NCBI RefSeq assembly: GCF_002224485.1
Contig: NZ_CP022463.1
Location: 2,714,062-2,778,061, forward strand
DNA length: 64,000 nucleotides
Direction: 5' to 3'
From: Sinomonas sp. R1AF57
GTDB lineage: Bacteria > Actinomycetota > Actinomycetes > Actinomycetales > Micrococcaceae
A program made the position numbers and the translations under genes. The notes under the pieces are model-generated. The model worked only from the letters and a program-made list of their open reading frames with translations. It was not told where the DNA came from and made no database searches. Of this stretch, positions 17,672-26,756 are shown in pieces. Within the stretch, counting starts at the first letter, position 1, and every line of letters starts with the position of its first letter.

Positions 17672-18675
17672 CGTCCGCTCTCCTCGATGTCCTTGCCGGC
17701 CACGGTCGGGCCGCCGGGCATGGTGTCCGCCGCGGAGCCGAGACCCGCGGCCGCGGCCTTGGTCGCTGCGGGGTTGACCACCGCGGCGGGTGCGAGGTTG
17801 TCCACGCCCTTGCCGTAGTGCTTCTCGATGAAGTGCTGGCCGACCATCAGGATGCTCGTGACCAGCAGGTACCACAGAGCCGCGACGATCAGCAGCGGGA
17901 TCGGCAGGTAGGTCTTGTTCGCGAGCGAGTTCGTCACGAACGTCAGGTCGAGGGTGAACGGCACTGCCAGGACCAGCGAGGTGGTCTTGAGCATGCCGAT
18001 CGTCTCGTTGCCGGTCGGCGGGACGATCACGCGCATGGCCTGAGGGAGGATGATGCGCCGCATGATCTTGCCCCGGTGCATGCCCAAGGCCTCGGCGGCC
18101 TCCATCTGGCCCTTGTCCACGGACTTCAGGCCCGCACGGAAGATCTCGGCGAGGTACGCGGACTCGTTCAGGCCCAGCCCGATCACCGCGGGCAGGAACC
18201 CGCGGGTGGGATCCTCGAGGACCCAGGTGACCAGCGCCGGCCCGAACGGGACGCCCAGGGACACGGTCGGGTACAGGACCGTGACCAGGCCCCAGAAGAT
18301 CAGCTGCGTGTAGACCGGGGTGCCGCGGAAGAACCACACCCACGCCCACGCGGACCAGCGGAAGATCGGGTTGTCCGACTGCCGCATGAACGCCAGGACG
18401 ACGGCGAGCACGATCGCCAGGATCATCGACAGGACCGTGAGCAGGAGCGTCCAGCCCACGCCGCGGACCACGTTGACGTCCAGGATGTAGAGCGCGACGG
18501 TGTCCCAGTGGAAGTTGGGGTTGGTGGCCAGGCTCTGGACGGCCAGGGCCAGCAGGAGCACGATGACGGCGGCGCCGACCCACCGGCCGGGGTGGCGCAC
18601 CGGAACCGCCTTGATCAGTTCCGGTGCGCTTGCCGTGGAGGCTGGGGCGTCAGCCTTGTGAACAGTCATAGTCAT
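17668..18675 (-). CDS. polar amino acid ABC transporter permease
   Basis: A single 335-aa permease of the HisM/GlnP type, with about five to six transmembrane segments in the core. The EAA loop reads [21 protein letters not shown]. An unusual C-terminal cytoplasmic extension of about 45 residues is Ala/Pro/Gly-rich, and there is an N-terminal extension of about 40 residues. Only one permease gene is present, so the channel is presumably a homodimer. Start ATG at 18675 overlaps the preceding stop as TGATG; a second ATG two codons in is equally possible. Confidence 0.93.
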   Translation of the reverse strand: MTMTVHKADAPASTASAPELIKAVPVRHPGRWVGAAVIVLLLALAVQSLATNPNFHWDTVALYILDVNVVRGVGWTLLLTVLSMILAIVLAVVLAFMRQSDNPIFRWSAWAWVWFFRGTPVYTQLIFWGLVTVLYPTVSLGVPFGPALVTWVLEDPTRGFLPAVIGLGLNESAYLAEIFRAGLKSVDKGQMEAAEALGMHRGKIMRRIILPQAMRVIVPPTGNETIGMLKTTSLVLAVPFTLDLTFVTNSLANKTYLPIPLLIVAALWYLLVTSILMVGQHFIEKHYGKGVDNLAPAAVVNPAATKAAAAGLGSAADTMPGGPTVAGKDIEESGR

Positions 18676-19613
18676 CAGACTGCCGGGTTGACCTCAGACT
18701 TCGGAAGAGCGCCTTCGGCGTTGTTCCACGAGTCCAGGATCTTCTTGTAGGTGCCGTCCTCCATGAGACTCGTCACCGTCTTCTGGATGAGCTGGGCGAA
18801 CGCCGTGTCGCTCTTGGCCACGGCGATGCCCTGGGGGGCCGAGTCGTAGGTGTCGCCGAGCTTCTCGACGGCACCGTTGGTCTGCTGGACCGCGTAGCCG
18901 ACGATCGGCGAGTCAGCGGCCATTGCATCGAGCGAGCCGTTCACGAGACGCGTGTTGAGGTCCGTCTGCGCCTTGAGGGAGACGACCTCGATCGCGGGCT
19001 TGCCCGCGGCGGTGCACTTGGCGTTGCGCTCCTTGAGGTCCGGGTCCTCCTGGACGGTGCCGGTCTGGACGCCGACCTTCTTTCCGCAGATGTCATCGAG
19101 CGAGAACTTCTTCGGGTTGCCCTTCTGCACGGCCCACGCGGTGCCGGCCTTGAAGTAGCTCACGAAGTTCACCGCGGCGAGGCGCTCGGAGTTGATCGTG
19201 AAGGAGGACATGCCGAGGTCGTACTTCGGGCCGAGGGCGGGCAGGATCCCGGTGAACTCCGCGGTCTGGACCTCGGTCTTGAGGCCGAGCTTGGCGCCGA
19301 TGGCCTTGGCGAGGTCGACGTCGTAGCCCATCGGCGTGGCGTTGTCGCTTCCGCCGAGGAACTCTGCCGGCGCGTACGACGTGTCGGAGCCGACGACGAG
19401 CTTGCCCTTGGACTTGATCGCGTCCGGAACCTGCGAGGCCAGGCTGTCGTCCTTCTTCACCGACGACGGGTCGAAGGACGCCGATGCCGACCCCGAGCCG
19501 CTCGGCTGTGCCGCTCCCCCGGTCTCGGAGGCGTTCGTGCAGGCCGTGAGCGCGAGGGCGCCGACGGCGAGGACCGCAGCGCCCTTGGCGGCGAGCTTCG
19601 CGGAGAAAGTCAT
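18675..19613 (-). CDS. amino acid ABC transporter substrate-binding lipoprotein
   Basis: A 312-aa periplasmic-binding-type lipoprotein with signal peptide and lipobox LTAC (C25), then a family-3 solute-binding fold. The PMGYDVDLAKAIGAKLG segment and the GKKVGVQTGTVQED hinge segment are typical of polar amino acid binders such as glutamate or glutamine. The exact ligand is unknown. First gene of the operon, with a GC-poor leader upstream. Confidence 0.94.
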   Translation of the reverse strand: MTFSAKLAAKGAAVLAVGALALTACTNASETGGAAQPSGSGSASASFDPSSVKKDDSLASQVPDAIKSKGKLVVGSDTSYAPAEFLGGSDNATPMGYDVDLAKAIGAKLGLKTEVQTAEFTGILPALGPKYDLGMSSFTINSERLAAVNFVSYFKAGTAWAVQKGNPKKFSLDDICGKKVGVQTGTVQEDPDLKERNAKCTAAGKPAIEVVSLKAQTDLNTRLVNGSLDAMAADSPIVGYAVQQTNGAVEKLGDTYDSAPQGIAVAKSDTAFAQLIQKTVTSLMEDGTYKKILDSWNNAEGALPKSEVNPAV

Positions 19614-19827
19614 ATCTCTACCTTTACTTGGAGGTACATGTCAGAGGTGCTAGGCGACGTCCCATCCTACCCTTGACCAGGGTGCGATGAGATGTGCATC
19701 ACAGGCAACTTATGTTTCCCTATTGGACAACACCCCTGAAGGGTAATCAAGCTCTGTCACGAGGAGGTTTCCGAAATCCCAGACACCCGCCCCATCGGCC
19801 GCGAGGCCCCAGCTCCCCCGCCTCCGT
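19614..19827. other. promoter region of the amino acid ABC operon
   Basis: Gene-free. On the minus strand TAGGAT at 19669-19664 is a candidate -10, with no good -35 at standard spacing. The segment 19680-19760 is less GC-rich than its surroundings. No convincing operator was recognised. Confidence 0.4.
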
Positions 19828-19993
19828 CGTTTCGGGTACGCGAACTTCCCCCTTCCGCCGTTTCGGGTACGCGAACTTCCCCCCTCCGCCGTTTCGGGTA
19901 CGCAGAGGATCCGCCGCGCTAGGACGTCCCTCCAGGCGGAGCTCCCTCGCGTACCCGAAACGGCACAGGGGCGACTTTGGCGTACCCGAAACG
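19828..19993. repeat. 31-bp-period forward and inverted repeat cluster
   Basis: CGTTTCGGGTACGC occurs at 19828-19841, 19859-19872 and 19890-19903 (period 31), and inverted as GCGTACCCGAAACG at 19949-19962 and 19980-19993 (period 31 again). The arms can fold across a 45-bp centre. The cluster lies just past the menD stop (20006). Confidence 0.92.
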
Positions 19994-20005
19994 GCACCCG
20001 AGACG

Positions 20006-21697
20006 TCAGTTGTGGCTCACGGCCCTGCCCACGGCGAGGCGGATCCGCTCGTGGAGGTCGCGCAGGGACGCCCTGTCCACCCGGGCCTCGATGATCTCCC
20101 GCCCCCGTCGCCGGGGAGCGCCGAGCGCCGCGGACGCCTCTGCCGCGGTGCGCACGAGCGTGTGCCGCACACCGTAGGCGGCCGCGAGCGCCCGGAGGTC
20201 GGCGCGGTGCGGCGTGCCGAAGAGGCGTTCGACGGCGGCCGCCGCCCCCGGGAGCGCCGGGTCGCCCACGCGCCCGTGCTCGAGCAGGCCGAAGATCGCC
20301 CCGCCGGCGTCGTTGAGCACGACGGCGCGCAGGTCCGGTTCCGCTTCCCCGTCGCCGAGGAGGAGCCCGCCGGCGTCGTGCAGGAAGGTCAGATCCCCGA
20401 GGAACGCGGTGGTCTCGGTGCGGCGCCCCAGCCAGAGGCCGGTGGCGGTCGAGAGGGTACCGTCGATCCCGGACAGGCCGCGGTTGGCGAAGACCCGGGC
20501 AGCCGGCTGCGGCGGAGGGGCCGCCGCGAGGTCGACATCGCGGATCCCGTTGGACGAGCCGAGCAGCAGCTGCCCCCGCGCGGTCTCCCACACGAGCTGG
20601 GCGAGCCTCGGCCCCGTCAGGGGCGCGCCGGGGCCGCCGACGATCCGGTCCACCGCCTCCTGCGCCGCGGCGCCGGCGAGGAGCCACGAGTCGAGCCACC
20701 CCTCGGCCCCGCGCCCGGCGAAGCCCGAGAGGATGTCGAGGTCGTCCACGAGCCGTTCCCGGCGTCGGCCCTCCCGGAACCACGCGACCGGGCGGGGGTG
20801 GTACAGCGCCGTCTGCACGCCGTCGCGCGCCAGGAGCGCCGTGACGGGCCGGGACAGGGTGGGCCGGCCGAACAGCACCACGCGCTCGATCCTCAGCCCG
20901 GGATGCCCGTCCAGGAGGAGCCGGTAGGGGCCCACGGCGTGGCCGCCGAAGCGGGCATTCGAGGACGGCTCCGCGAGCAGCGGGAGGCCGTGCGCTGCCG
21001 CGAAGGCCTCCGCGAGCGGGCCCGCGCCGTGGCCGGCGAGGACCACGGTGCGCCGCGGCGGCAGCCCGCCGAGGGCCGCGACCGGCGGCCGGCGGTAGGC
21101 GTACGGCTGGACGGGGGGCGGCTCCCAGCCTCCGCCGGCGGGCGGATCCCAGCCGGGTTCCGGCACGAGGGGGTCCCGGAAGCAGAGGTTGAGCTGGACG
21201 GGGCCGGCGGGGATCCCCTCGAGCGCGCCCGTCGCCGCGGAGAGTGCGGTCCGGACGGACGACGACGGCGACGCACCGGCCGCGACGCTCGTCGCGAAGC
21301 GCACGTGCTCGCCGAAGAGGTCGAACTGCTCGGTGGTCTGGTTCGCACCGGTCCCGTGGAGCTCCTCGGGCCGGTCCGCCGAGAGGACCACAAGGGGCAC
21401 CTCGGCGTGGTTGGCCTCCATGACGGCGGGCAGCAGGTTGCCCACGGCCGTGCCGCTCGTGGTCGCGACGGCGGCCGGCCGTCCCGAGGAGAGGGCCGCG
21501 CCGAGGGCAGTGAAGGCGCCCACGCGCTCGTCGACCCGCACCACGAGCTCGAGGTGGCCCCGGCCCTCAGCCTCGGCCAGGGCGTAGGCGAGCGGGGCGC
21601 TGCGGGATCCCGGGCACACGACGACGCAGCGGACGCCGCCCGCGAGCAGCGCGTCGACTGCTGCGCGGGCGGCGTCCAGGGAACTGAGGGCACTCAC
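20006..21697 (-). CDS. menD: SEPHCHC synthase (menaquinone, ThDP-dependent)
   Basis: Condenses isochorismate with 2-oxoglutarate, releasing carbon dioxide and pyruvate precursor chemistry of menaquinone. The 563-aa product has the N-terminal CPGSRSAPLAYALAEAE motif, the RVDERVGAFTALG segment with the catalytic Glu, TTSGTAVGNLLPAVMEA, and the ThDP motif region FANRGLSGIDGTLSTATG. Full length for the family. Start ATG at 21697, a short gap after phoX. Its own promoter is likely because phoX ends just upstream. Confidence 0.94.
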   Translation of the reverse strand: MSALSSLDAARAAVDALLAGGVRCVVVCPGSRSAPLAYALAEAEGRGHLELVVRVDERVGAFTALGAALSSGRPAAVATTSGTAVGNLLPAVMEANHAEVPLVVLSADRPEELHGTGANQTTEQFDLFGEHVRFATSVAAGASPSSSVRTALSAATGALEGIPAGPVQLNLCFRDPLVPEPGWDPPAGGGWEPPPVQPYAYRRPPVAALGGLPPRRTVVLAGHGAGPLAEAFAAAHGLPLLAEPSSNARFGGHAVGPYRLLLDGHPGLRIERVVLFGRPTLSRPVTALLARDGVQTALYHPRPVAWFREGRRRERLVDDLDILSGFAGRGAEGWLDSWLLAGAAAQEAVDRIVGGPGAPLTGPRLAQLVWETARGQLLLGSSNGIRDVDLAAAPPPQPAARVFANRGLSGIDGTLSTATGLWLGRRTETTAFLGDLTFLHDAGGLLLGDGEAEPDLRAVVLNDAGGAIFGLLEHGRVGDPALPGAAAAVERLFGTPHRADLRALAAAYGVRHTLVRTAAEASAALGAPRRRGREIIEARVDRASLRDLHERIRLAVGRAVSHN

Positions 21698-21713
21698 GCC
21701 CCCATCGTATGTA

Positions 21714-23789
21714 CTACTTCGCGTGCTGGGCCGGGAGGACCTGCACCACGGCCGGGCGCGGGGCGCGGACCTGGCCGGCGGCGGGCGTGCCGCCCTTCAC
21801 GTAGTCCGGGAACAGCGAGTGCGGCTCCTCGAAGGTGCCCTCCTCGCCCGGGTGCTGGACCGAGACGTAGACGTGGCGCTCGGCGTCGTGGACGATCGGG
21901 CCGCAGGTCTCGGCGTCCCGCGGGACCGAGAGGAACTGCTCGACCTTGCCGCGCTCGGGGCCCTCGAGGGTGACGCGGAAGAGGCCGTCGTTGTAGCCGA
22001 TCGAGCTCGGCGCGCCGTCCGTGGCGAGCCACATGTACCCGGAGGAGTCGAACGCCACGTTGTCGGGGCACGAGATCGGGGAGACCTTGTCCGTGGGGTA
22101 GCCCGCGAAGTACGCGGTCTTGTTCTTCGCCGGGTCGCCGGCGACGAGGAGCAGGTTCCAGCCGAACGCGGTGGCCGTCTGGTCGCCGCCGTCCTCGGTG
22201 ATCTCGACGATGTGGCCGTCGCGGTTCGCGGTGCGCGGGTTGACCTCGTCCGCCGGCGCGTTGGTGCCCTTGCCGCGGTTCGAGTTGTTCGTGCAGACGA
22301 CGTAGACCTTGCCCGAGGTGGGGTGCGGCTCGACGTCCTCGCAGCGGTCCATCTTGGTCGCACCCACCTTGTCGGCGGCCAGACGGGTGAAGACCAGGAT
22401 CTCGGCCACGGTCATGTCCCTGAGCGCCTCGTGCCCGGGCTTGCCGCCGACGACGAGCGGGAGCCACTCGCCGCGGCCGTCGAACGCGCCATCGGACGGG
22501 AGTGCGCCGGAGCCGTCGATCTCGCCGGCGGAGTTGCCCGTGAACTTGGCGACGTAGAGGTCGCCCTCGGACAGGAGGGTCATGTTGTGGGCCCGGTCGC
22601 CCTCCCTGTACGTGTCCTTGGAGACGAACTTGTACAGGTAGTCGAAGCGCTCGTCGTCGCCCGAGTACGCCACGGCCTTGCCGTTGGCCGCGATGCGGAC
22701 GTTCGCGCCCTCGTGCTTGAAGCGGCCCAGCGAGGTGTGCTTCTTGGGGGTCGACGTCGGGTCCATCGGATCCACCTCGACGACCCAGCCGAAGCGGTTC
22801 TCCTCGTTCTCGTAGCCCGCGGTGCGGGTGTCGAAGCGCGGGTCGTCGAGCTCCCAGCCGCGGCCGGTCGCCTTGTCGGAGAGGCCGTAGCGCTTCTGGG
22901 CCGCCGAGGTGCCGGCGGAGCGGAAGTAGCCGTTGAAGTTCTCCTCGCCCGAGAGGATGGTGCCCCACGGCGTCGTGCCGCCGGAGCAGTTGCCGAGGGT
23001 GCCCTTGACCTTGCGGCCGGTCGGGTCGGCGGCGGTCTTCAGCAGCGCGGACCCGGCCGCAGGGCCGGTCAGCTCGTACTCGGTGTCGATGAGGAACCGG
23101 CGGTTGAGCGGGGCCCCCTTGACGTAGGTCCAGGCGCTGTTCTTGTCGCGGCGCGTGAGCTCGACGACGGAGAGGCCGTGGGCGGCGCGGGCGACGGCGC
23201 GGACCCGTGCCGGGTCGGCGTCGAGCTGCGCCTTCGGGAACATGATGCCCTCGTTGGTGTACTCGTGGTTCGTGAAGAGCACCGCGCGGCGGCCGTTCTC
23301 GCCGTCGATCCGGATGATGTCCGTGTAGTCGTTGTTGTAGCCGAACTGGCGGGCCTGGGCGGCCTCCGTCTGGTTCGCGATGTCGAACGCGGGAGAGTCG
23401 TTGAAGAGCGGGTCGCCCCAGCGGATGACCGGCGTCCAGCTGTAGCCCGACGGGACGGTGAACTCGTCGACCGTGAAGTGGACGGGGCTGATCGGGGTGA
23501 AGTCGAGCTTGCTGGTGACGCCCTTGGCCGCGGGGGCGAGGCCGGCGGCTTCCGAGCGGCCGGCGCCCGCGCCCGTGAAGGCCAGCGTGAGCGCGCCGGC
23601 GAGGCCGAGGCCCAGAGCGGAGCGGCGCGAGATCGCCCCGGCGGCGATGTCGCGGAAGTAGCCGTTGTCCGAGGTGTTGCACACCTCGCCGAGGCAGGCG
23701 TTGTCGCACTTGAGCGCGCAGGTCACGGCGCTTCGCTTGCCGCGGACATGGCCCAGCATCGGCAGGAGCGTACGGCGGGATTCAGTCAA
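21714..23789 (-). CDS. phoX: PhoX-family phosphatase, Tat-exported
   Basis: Extracellular calcium/iron-dependent alkaline phosphatase of the PhoX type, 691 aa. A Tat-like signal SRRSALGLGLAGALTLAF follows a long 50-residue N-region that contains four cysteines (C24, C28, C32, C37). The mature domain holds VLFTNHEYTNEGIMFP, LGNCSGGTTPWGTILSGEENFNGYF, WVVEVDP and a DVEPHPTSGKVYVVCTN segment, all characteristic. The Pho-box-like repeats upstream (23859-23886) support induction by phosphate starvation. Start ATG at 23789. Confidence 0.92.
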   Translation of the reverse strand: MTESRRTLLPMLGHVRGKRSAVTCALKCDNACLGEVCNTSDNGYFRDIAAGAISRRSALGLGLAGALTLAFTGAGAGRSEAAGLAPAAKGVTSKLDFTPISPVHFTVDEFTVPSGYSWTPVIRWGDPLFNDSPAFDIANQTEAAQARQFGYNNDYTDIIRIDGENGRRAVLFTNHEYTNEGIMFPKAQLDADPARVRAVARAAHGLSVVELTRRDKNSAWTYVKGAPLNRRFLIDTEYELTGPAAGSALLKTAADPTGRKVKGTLGNCSGGTTPWGTILSGEENFNGYFRSAGTSAAQKRYGLSDKATGRGWELDDPRFDTRTAGYENEENRFGWVVEVDPMDPTSTPKKHTSLGRFKHEGANVRIAANGKAVAYSGDDERFDYLYKFVSKDTYREGDRAHNMTLLSEGDLYVAKFTGNSAGEIDGSGALPSDGAFDGRGEWLPLVVGGKPGHEALRDMTVAEILVFTRLAADKVGATKMDRCEDVEPHPTSGKVYVVCTNNSNRGKGTNAPADEVNPRTANRDGHIVEITEDGGDQTATAFGWNLLLVAGDPAKNKTAYFAGYPTDKVSPISCPDNVAFDSSGYMWLATDGAPSSIGYNDGLFRVTLEGPERGKVEQFLSVPRDAETCGPIVHDAERHVYVSVQHPGEEGTFEEPHSLFPDYVKGGTPAAGQVRAPRPAVVQVLPAQHAK

Positions 23790-23858
23790 GGGGAATCATC
23801 CTTACGGGTGCGATCGGATAGCGATGTCCTCCACCCGACCATTCCCAGCAAAAATCCA

Positions 23859-23886
23859 GCTAAGCCAGAGGTTAACTCAAGGTAAA
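23859..23886 (-). promoter_or_regulatory. putative Pho box upstream of phoX
   Basis: On the minus strand, TTTACC, TTAACC and CTTAGC occur at exact 11-nt steps (plus-strand positions 23881-23886, 23870-23875 and 23859-23864). Direct repeats with 11-nt period are the form of actinobacterial PhoP/PhoB boxes. It is 70 bases upstream of the phoX start. Confidence 0.6.
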
Positions 23887-23917
23887 TGCCGTGGGAGACC
23901 TGAGGCACACGCGGCCA

Positions 23918-24940
23918 TCAACGCCCGGCGAGGACCGCGTGGCACCGGCGGAGCCGCTCGATCCACCAGGCGCGCCGCTCCGCTCTCACGGCGAACCGGG
24001 CCAGCAGCCCGGGGTCCGGCTCCGACCGTCGGGCCAGCTCGGCACCGGCGGGGAGGTAGCCGGCCTCGGGCACGAGTGGCGACCGCACGACGTCGTGCGC
24101 CAGCAGGGCCCCGGTGCCGAGCCCGCAGGCGTACGGCAGCTGCGGGAGCGCGGCGGCCAGCGCGACGCCGGCGGCGAGCCCCACCGAGGTGTCGAGAGCC
24201 GAGCTCACGACGGCGGGCAGCCCGGCCTCGCGGACGATCTCGAGGGCGCGCCGCACTCCCCCGAGCGGGGCGGCCTTGACGACGATGAGGTCCGCTGCGC
24301 CGGCGCGGGCGACGCGCAGGGGGTCCTCGGCCTTCCGGACCGCCTCGTCCGCAGCGATGCGCACCGGGGTGCCGCGTGCCTCGAGCAGGGCGCGGACCTC
24401 GGCGAGGGCATTGATGCCGGGGACGGGCTGCTCGGCGTACTCGAGGCCGAACGGCTCGAGCTGCCCGAGCGCCTCGACGGCCTCCGGCACCGACCAGCCC
24501 CCGTTCGCGTCGACCCGCAGCTCCGCGTCCGGCAGCACCTCCCGCACGGCGGCGACCCTGCCGACGTCGTCCGCGATGCTCTGCCCGGCCTCGGCCACTT
24601 TGACCTTGACGGCGGTCACCGGCCCGAAGGCGGCGAGCACCTCGGGGACGCGCCCCGCGGGGACGGCCGGGACGGTCGCGTTGACGGGCACGCGCTCGCG
24701 CACCGGCGCGGGGAAGCCTTCCCACGCGGCCTCGACGGCGGAGGCGAGCCAGCGGGACGACTCCGCGTCGTCGTACTCGAGGAACGGGGCGAACTCGCCC
24801 CATCCGGCCGGCCCGCGCAGCACGAGCGCCTCGCGCTCGGTCACGCCGCGGAACCTGACGGTCAGCGGGACGCGCACGACGGCGGCCGCCGCCTCGAGCT
24901 CTGGCAGGTCGGGGAGCACGGGGCGCCGGGTGCAGCTCAT
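23918..24940 (-). CDS. menC: o-succinylbenzoate synthase
   Basis: Dehydrates SHCHC to o-succinylbenzoate, an enolase-superfamily reaction. The 340-aa product shows the catalytic KVKV lysine motif, metal ligands in RVDANGGW, EYAEQP and AADEAV, and the second catalytic lysine in LIVVKAAPLGGV. The ATG at 24940 overlaps the stop of the M50 peptidase gene by 4 nt (ATGA). Contains one exact recurrent 12-mer at 24872-24883. With menD, menF, menG and menJ it covers part of the pathway; menA, menB and menE are not in the window. Confidence 0.93.
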   Translation of the reverse strand: MSCTRRPVLPDLPELEAAAAVVRVPLTVRFRGVTEREALVLRGPAGWGEFAPFLEYDDAESSRWLASAVEAAWEGFPAPVRERVPVNATVPAVPAGRVPEVLAAFGPVTAVKVKVAEAGQSIADDVGRVAAVREVLPDAELRVDANGGWSVPEAVEALGQLEPFGLEYAEQPVPGINALAEVRALLEARGTPVRIAADEAVRKAEDPLRVARAGAADLIVVKAAPLGGVRRALEIVREAGLPAVVSSALDTSVGLAAGVALAAALPQLPYACGLGTGALLAHDVVRSPLVPEAGYLPAGAELARRSEPDPGLLARFAVRAERRAWWIERLRRCHAVLAGR

Positions 24941-25686
24941 GCGCCCACTGTACGCAGGGACCCCGTCAGCACGGCCCACGAGGCGACGCCGGCGAGGGCG
25001 ATGACGGCGGCGAATGCGAACAGCCACACGGCCGAGGGGACGCCGGTCTTTCGGGAGAGGATGAACGCGTCCGAGCTCGCCAGCTCCCGCCGGCGGCGCG
25101 TGTGCACTGAGACGAGGTTCCACCAGTCCCGCGCGGCGCCCATCACGAGCGCGAGCCCGACGGCGAGCGTCAGGTGGCCCTGGAGGTCGGCGGGCACCGC
25201 GGCGACGATGGCCGCGACTGCGATGATCGATCCGGCGAGGATGAGCACGCCGGCGAGGTTCCGGATGAAGAGGAACACGAGCGCGAGCACGATCACGGAC
25301 ACCGACAGCGCCGTCCTCCCCCACCCGGCCGCGGAGGCCCACACGAGCACGGCGCCGACGGCTGCCGGCGCCGGGTAGCCCCAGAAGCCGAACCACACGG
25401 CCCGGCCGCGGCCCACGCCGTGGGTCGTTCCGCCCTGGTCCATGCGCAGCGTGATGCCCGTGACCCGCATGCCGGTCGCGAGCCCCGCGAAGGCGTGGCC
25501 GAGCTCGTGGACCACGGTGACGAAGCGGCCGAAGAACCGCCACAGGACCGGGACGACGCACAGCGCCGCCGCTCCCCCGAGGATCCACAGCAGCTCCGCC
25601 GCGGGCACCACGAGCGGGCTCGAGCGCCCGAACCCGGAGAGGAACCCGTTGACGAAGGCCTGCCACCACTGTTCGATCACGGGCAC
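24937..25686 (-). CDS. M50-like membrane metallopeptidase
   Basis: A 249-aa integral membrane protein with zinc motif HELGH (H60, E61, H64) in a hydrophobic helix, followed by GMRVTGITLRMDQGGTT. About six transmembrane segments. This matches the actinobacterial M50B-like family annotated as site-2-protease relatives, though no PDZ domain is present. Substrate unknown. GTG at 25686 is the best start; a GTG two codons downstream is possible. Upstream of and overlapping menC. Confidence 0.82.
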   Translation of the reverse strand: MPVIEQWWQAFVNGFLSGFGRSSPLVVPAAELLWILGGAAALCVVPVLWRFFGRFVTVVHELGHAFAGLATGMRVTGITLRMDQGGTTHGVGRGRAVWFGFWGYPAPAAVGAVLVWASAAGWGRTALSVSVIVLALVFLFIRNLAGVLILAGSIIAVAAIVAAVPADLQGHLTLAVGLALVMGAARDWWNLVSVHTRRRRELASSDAFILSRKTGVPSAVWLFAFAAVIALAGVASWAVLTGSLRTVGA

Positions 25687-25770
25687 CGAGCCTACCGGCG
25701 GACGCTGGGAGGGGGCCGCGCGCCGTCGACCTTCAGGAGCCGTCCAGCCGCGTGTGGCAGGCTGGAACGG

Positions 25771-26724
25771 ATGGCTGCACCCACCCACGCACGCTCCGAG
25801 GTCCCCGGCCCCCGCGGCCGCCGGGACCCGTCTGCACTGCTGTCTGGCGGGGATCGGAGGCGTGTTCCACGCCCTTCGGTTGGCGTCGGGCCGTTCCTGC
25901 TGGCCTCGCTCGCGGCCGTCGCCGCGCTCCTGTGCACCTACCTGTTCTTCGTCCGCACCACCACGGGGCAGTACATCGACGAATCCGCCCTCGTCGAGGC
26001 CACCGAGCTCTACGGGGCCGCAGGCAAGGCCTCGCTGCGGTTCCTCGACTTCCTCCCCGCGCTCTCGGTCGCCCTCGCGCTGGGGGCGCTGGGATACGCG
26101 GCGCTCGCACGACGGCGCTGGGCCGCCTCCGCCGTCGCCCTCGCCGCGGCGCTGTGCGCCAACCTCGCCACCCAGCTGCTCAAGAACGACATCCTGACCC
26201 GCCCCTACCGCGGCATCGAGACCTACATGGAGAACTCGCTCCCCTCGGGGCACACGACCCTCGCCGCCTCCGCCGCGGCCGCGGTCTTCCTCGTCGCGTC
26301 CCCGCGCTGGCGCCCCCTCGTAGCCTTCGCGGGCGGGACCTACGCCGTGGCGACCGGCGTGTCGACCCTCGTGAACCAGTGGCACCGGCCGGCCGACGTC
26401 GTGTCCGCGTTCCTCGTCGTCGCGGTGTTCATGGCCCCCGCCGCGTGGCTCGTGCTGCGCACGGGCATGGTGTGGAACGAGTGGGACGGGTTCGGGCGCC
26501 ACGTGGGCTCGTCACGGCTGTGGCTTGCCCTGCCGACCGCCGCGGGGCTCGCTGCGGCGGGAGTCGCCGTCGTCGCGCTCGTGCGGATCGCGCCGCTGGC
26601 GGGGCGGGAGGTGAGCACGACGAACTACTTCTGGGCCGGCCTGGCGTTCATCGTGATCAGCGGCTACCTGGTCGCCGTAGGGGCATCGTGGCTCATGGCG
26701 CACGCTTCGCGTCCCCGCCGCTGA
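25771..26724 (+). CDS. PAP2-superfamily membrane phosphatase
   Basis: A 317-aa membrane protein with about six helices and the three acid phosphatase motifs: KNDILTRPYR (K138), SLPSGHTT (H161), and H205 in QWHRPADV. Predicted to dephosphorylate a lipid such as undecaprenyl or phosphatidylglycerol phosphate on the outer face of the membrane. ATG at 25771 (MAAPTHARSE). Divergent from the M50 gene. Confidence 0.87.
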   Translation: MAAPTHARSEVPGPRGRRDPSALLSGGDRRRVPRPSVGVGPFLLASLAAVAALLCTYLFFVRTTTGQYIDESALVEATELYGAAGKASLRFLDFLPALSVALALGALGYAALARRRWAASAVALAAALCANLATQLLKNDILTRPYRGIETYMENSLPSGHTTLAASAAAAVFLVASPRWRPLVAFAGGTYAVATGVSTLVNQWHRPADVVSAFLVVAVFMAPAAWLVLRTGMVWNEWDGFGRHVGSSRLWLALPTAAGLAAAGVAVVALVRIAPLAGREVSTTNYFWAGLAFIVISGYLVAVGASWLMAHASRPRR

Positions 26725-26756
26725 GACGGCGCCCCGCTTGGTCGGCCCGGCACGGC

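Noticed and set aside
21723..23885. 720-codon open frame opposite phoX
   Set aside because: GC-driven shadow; phoX has all family motifs.
25174..25770. Long N-terminal extension of the PAP2 gene
   Set aside because: The segment overlaps the M50 peptidase gene in antisense and has no membrane or phosphatase features; ATG at 25771 is preferred.
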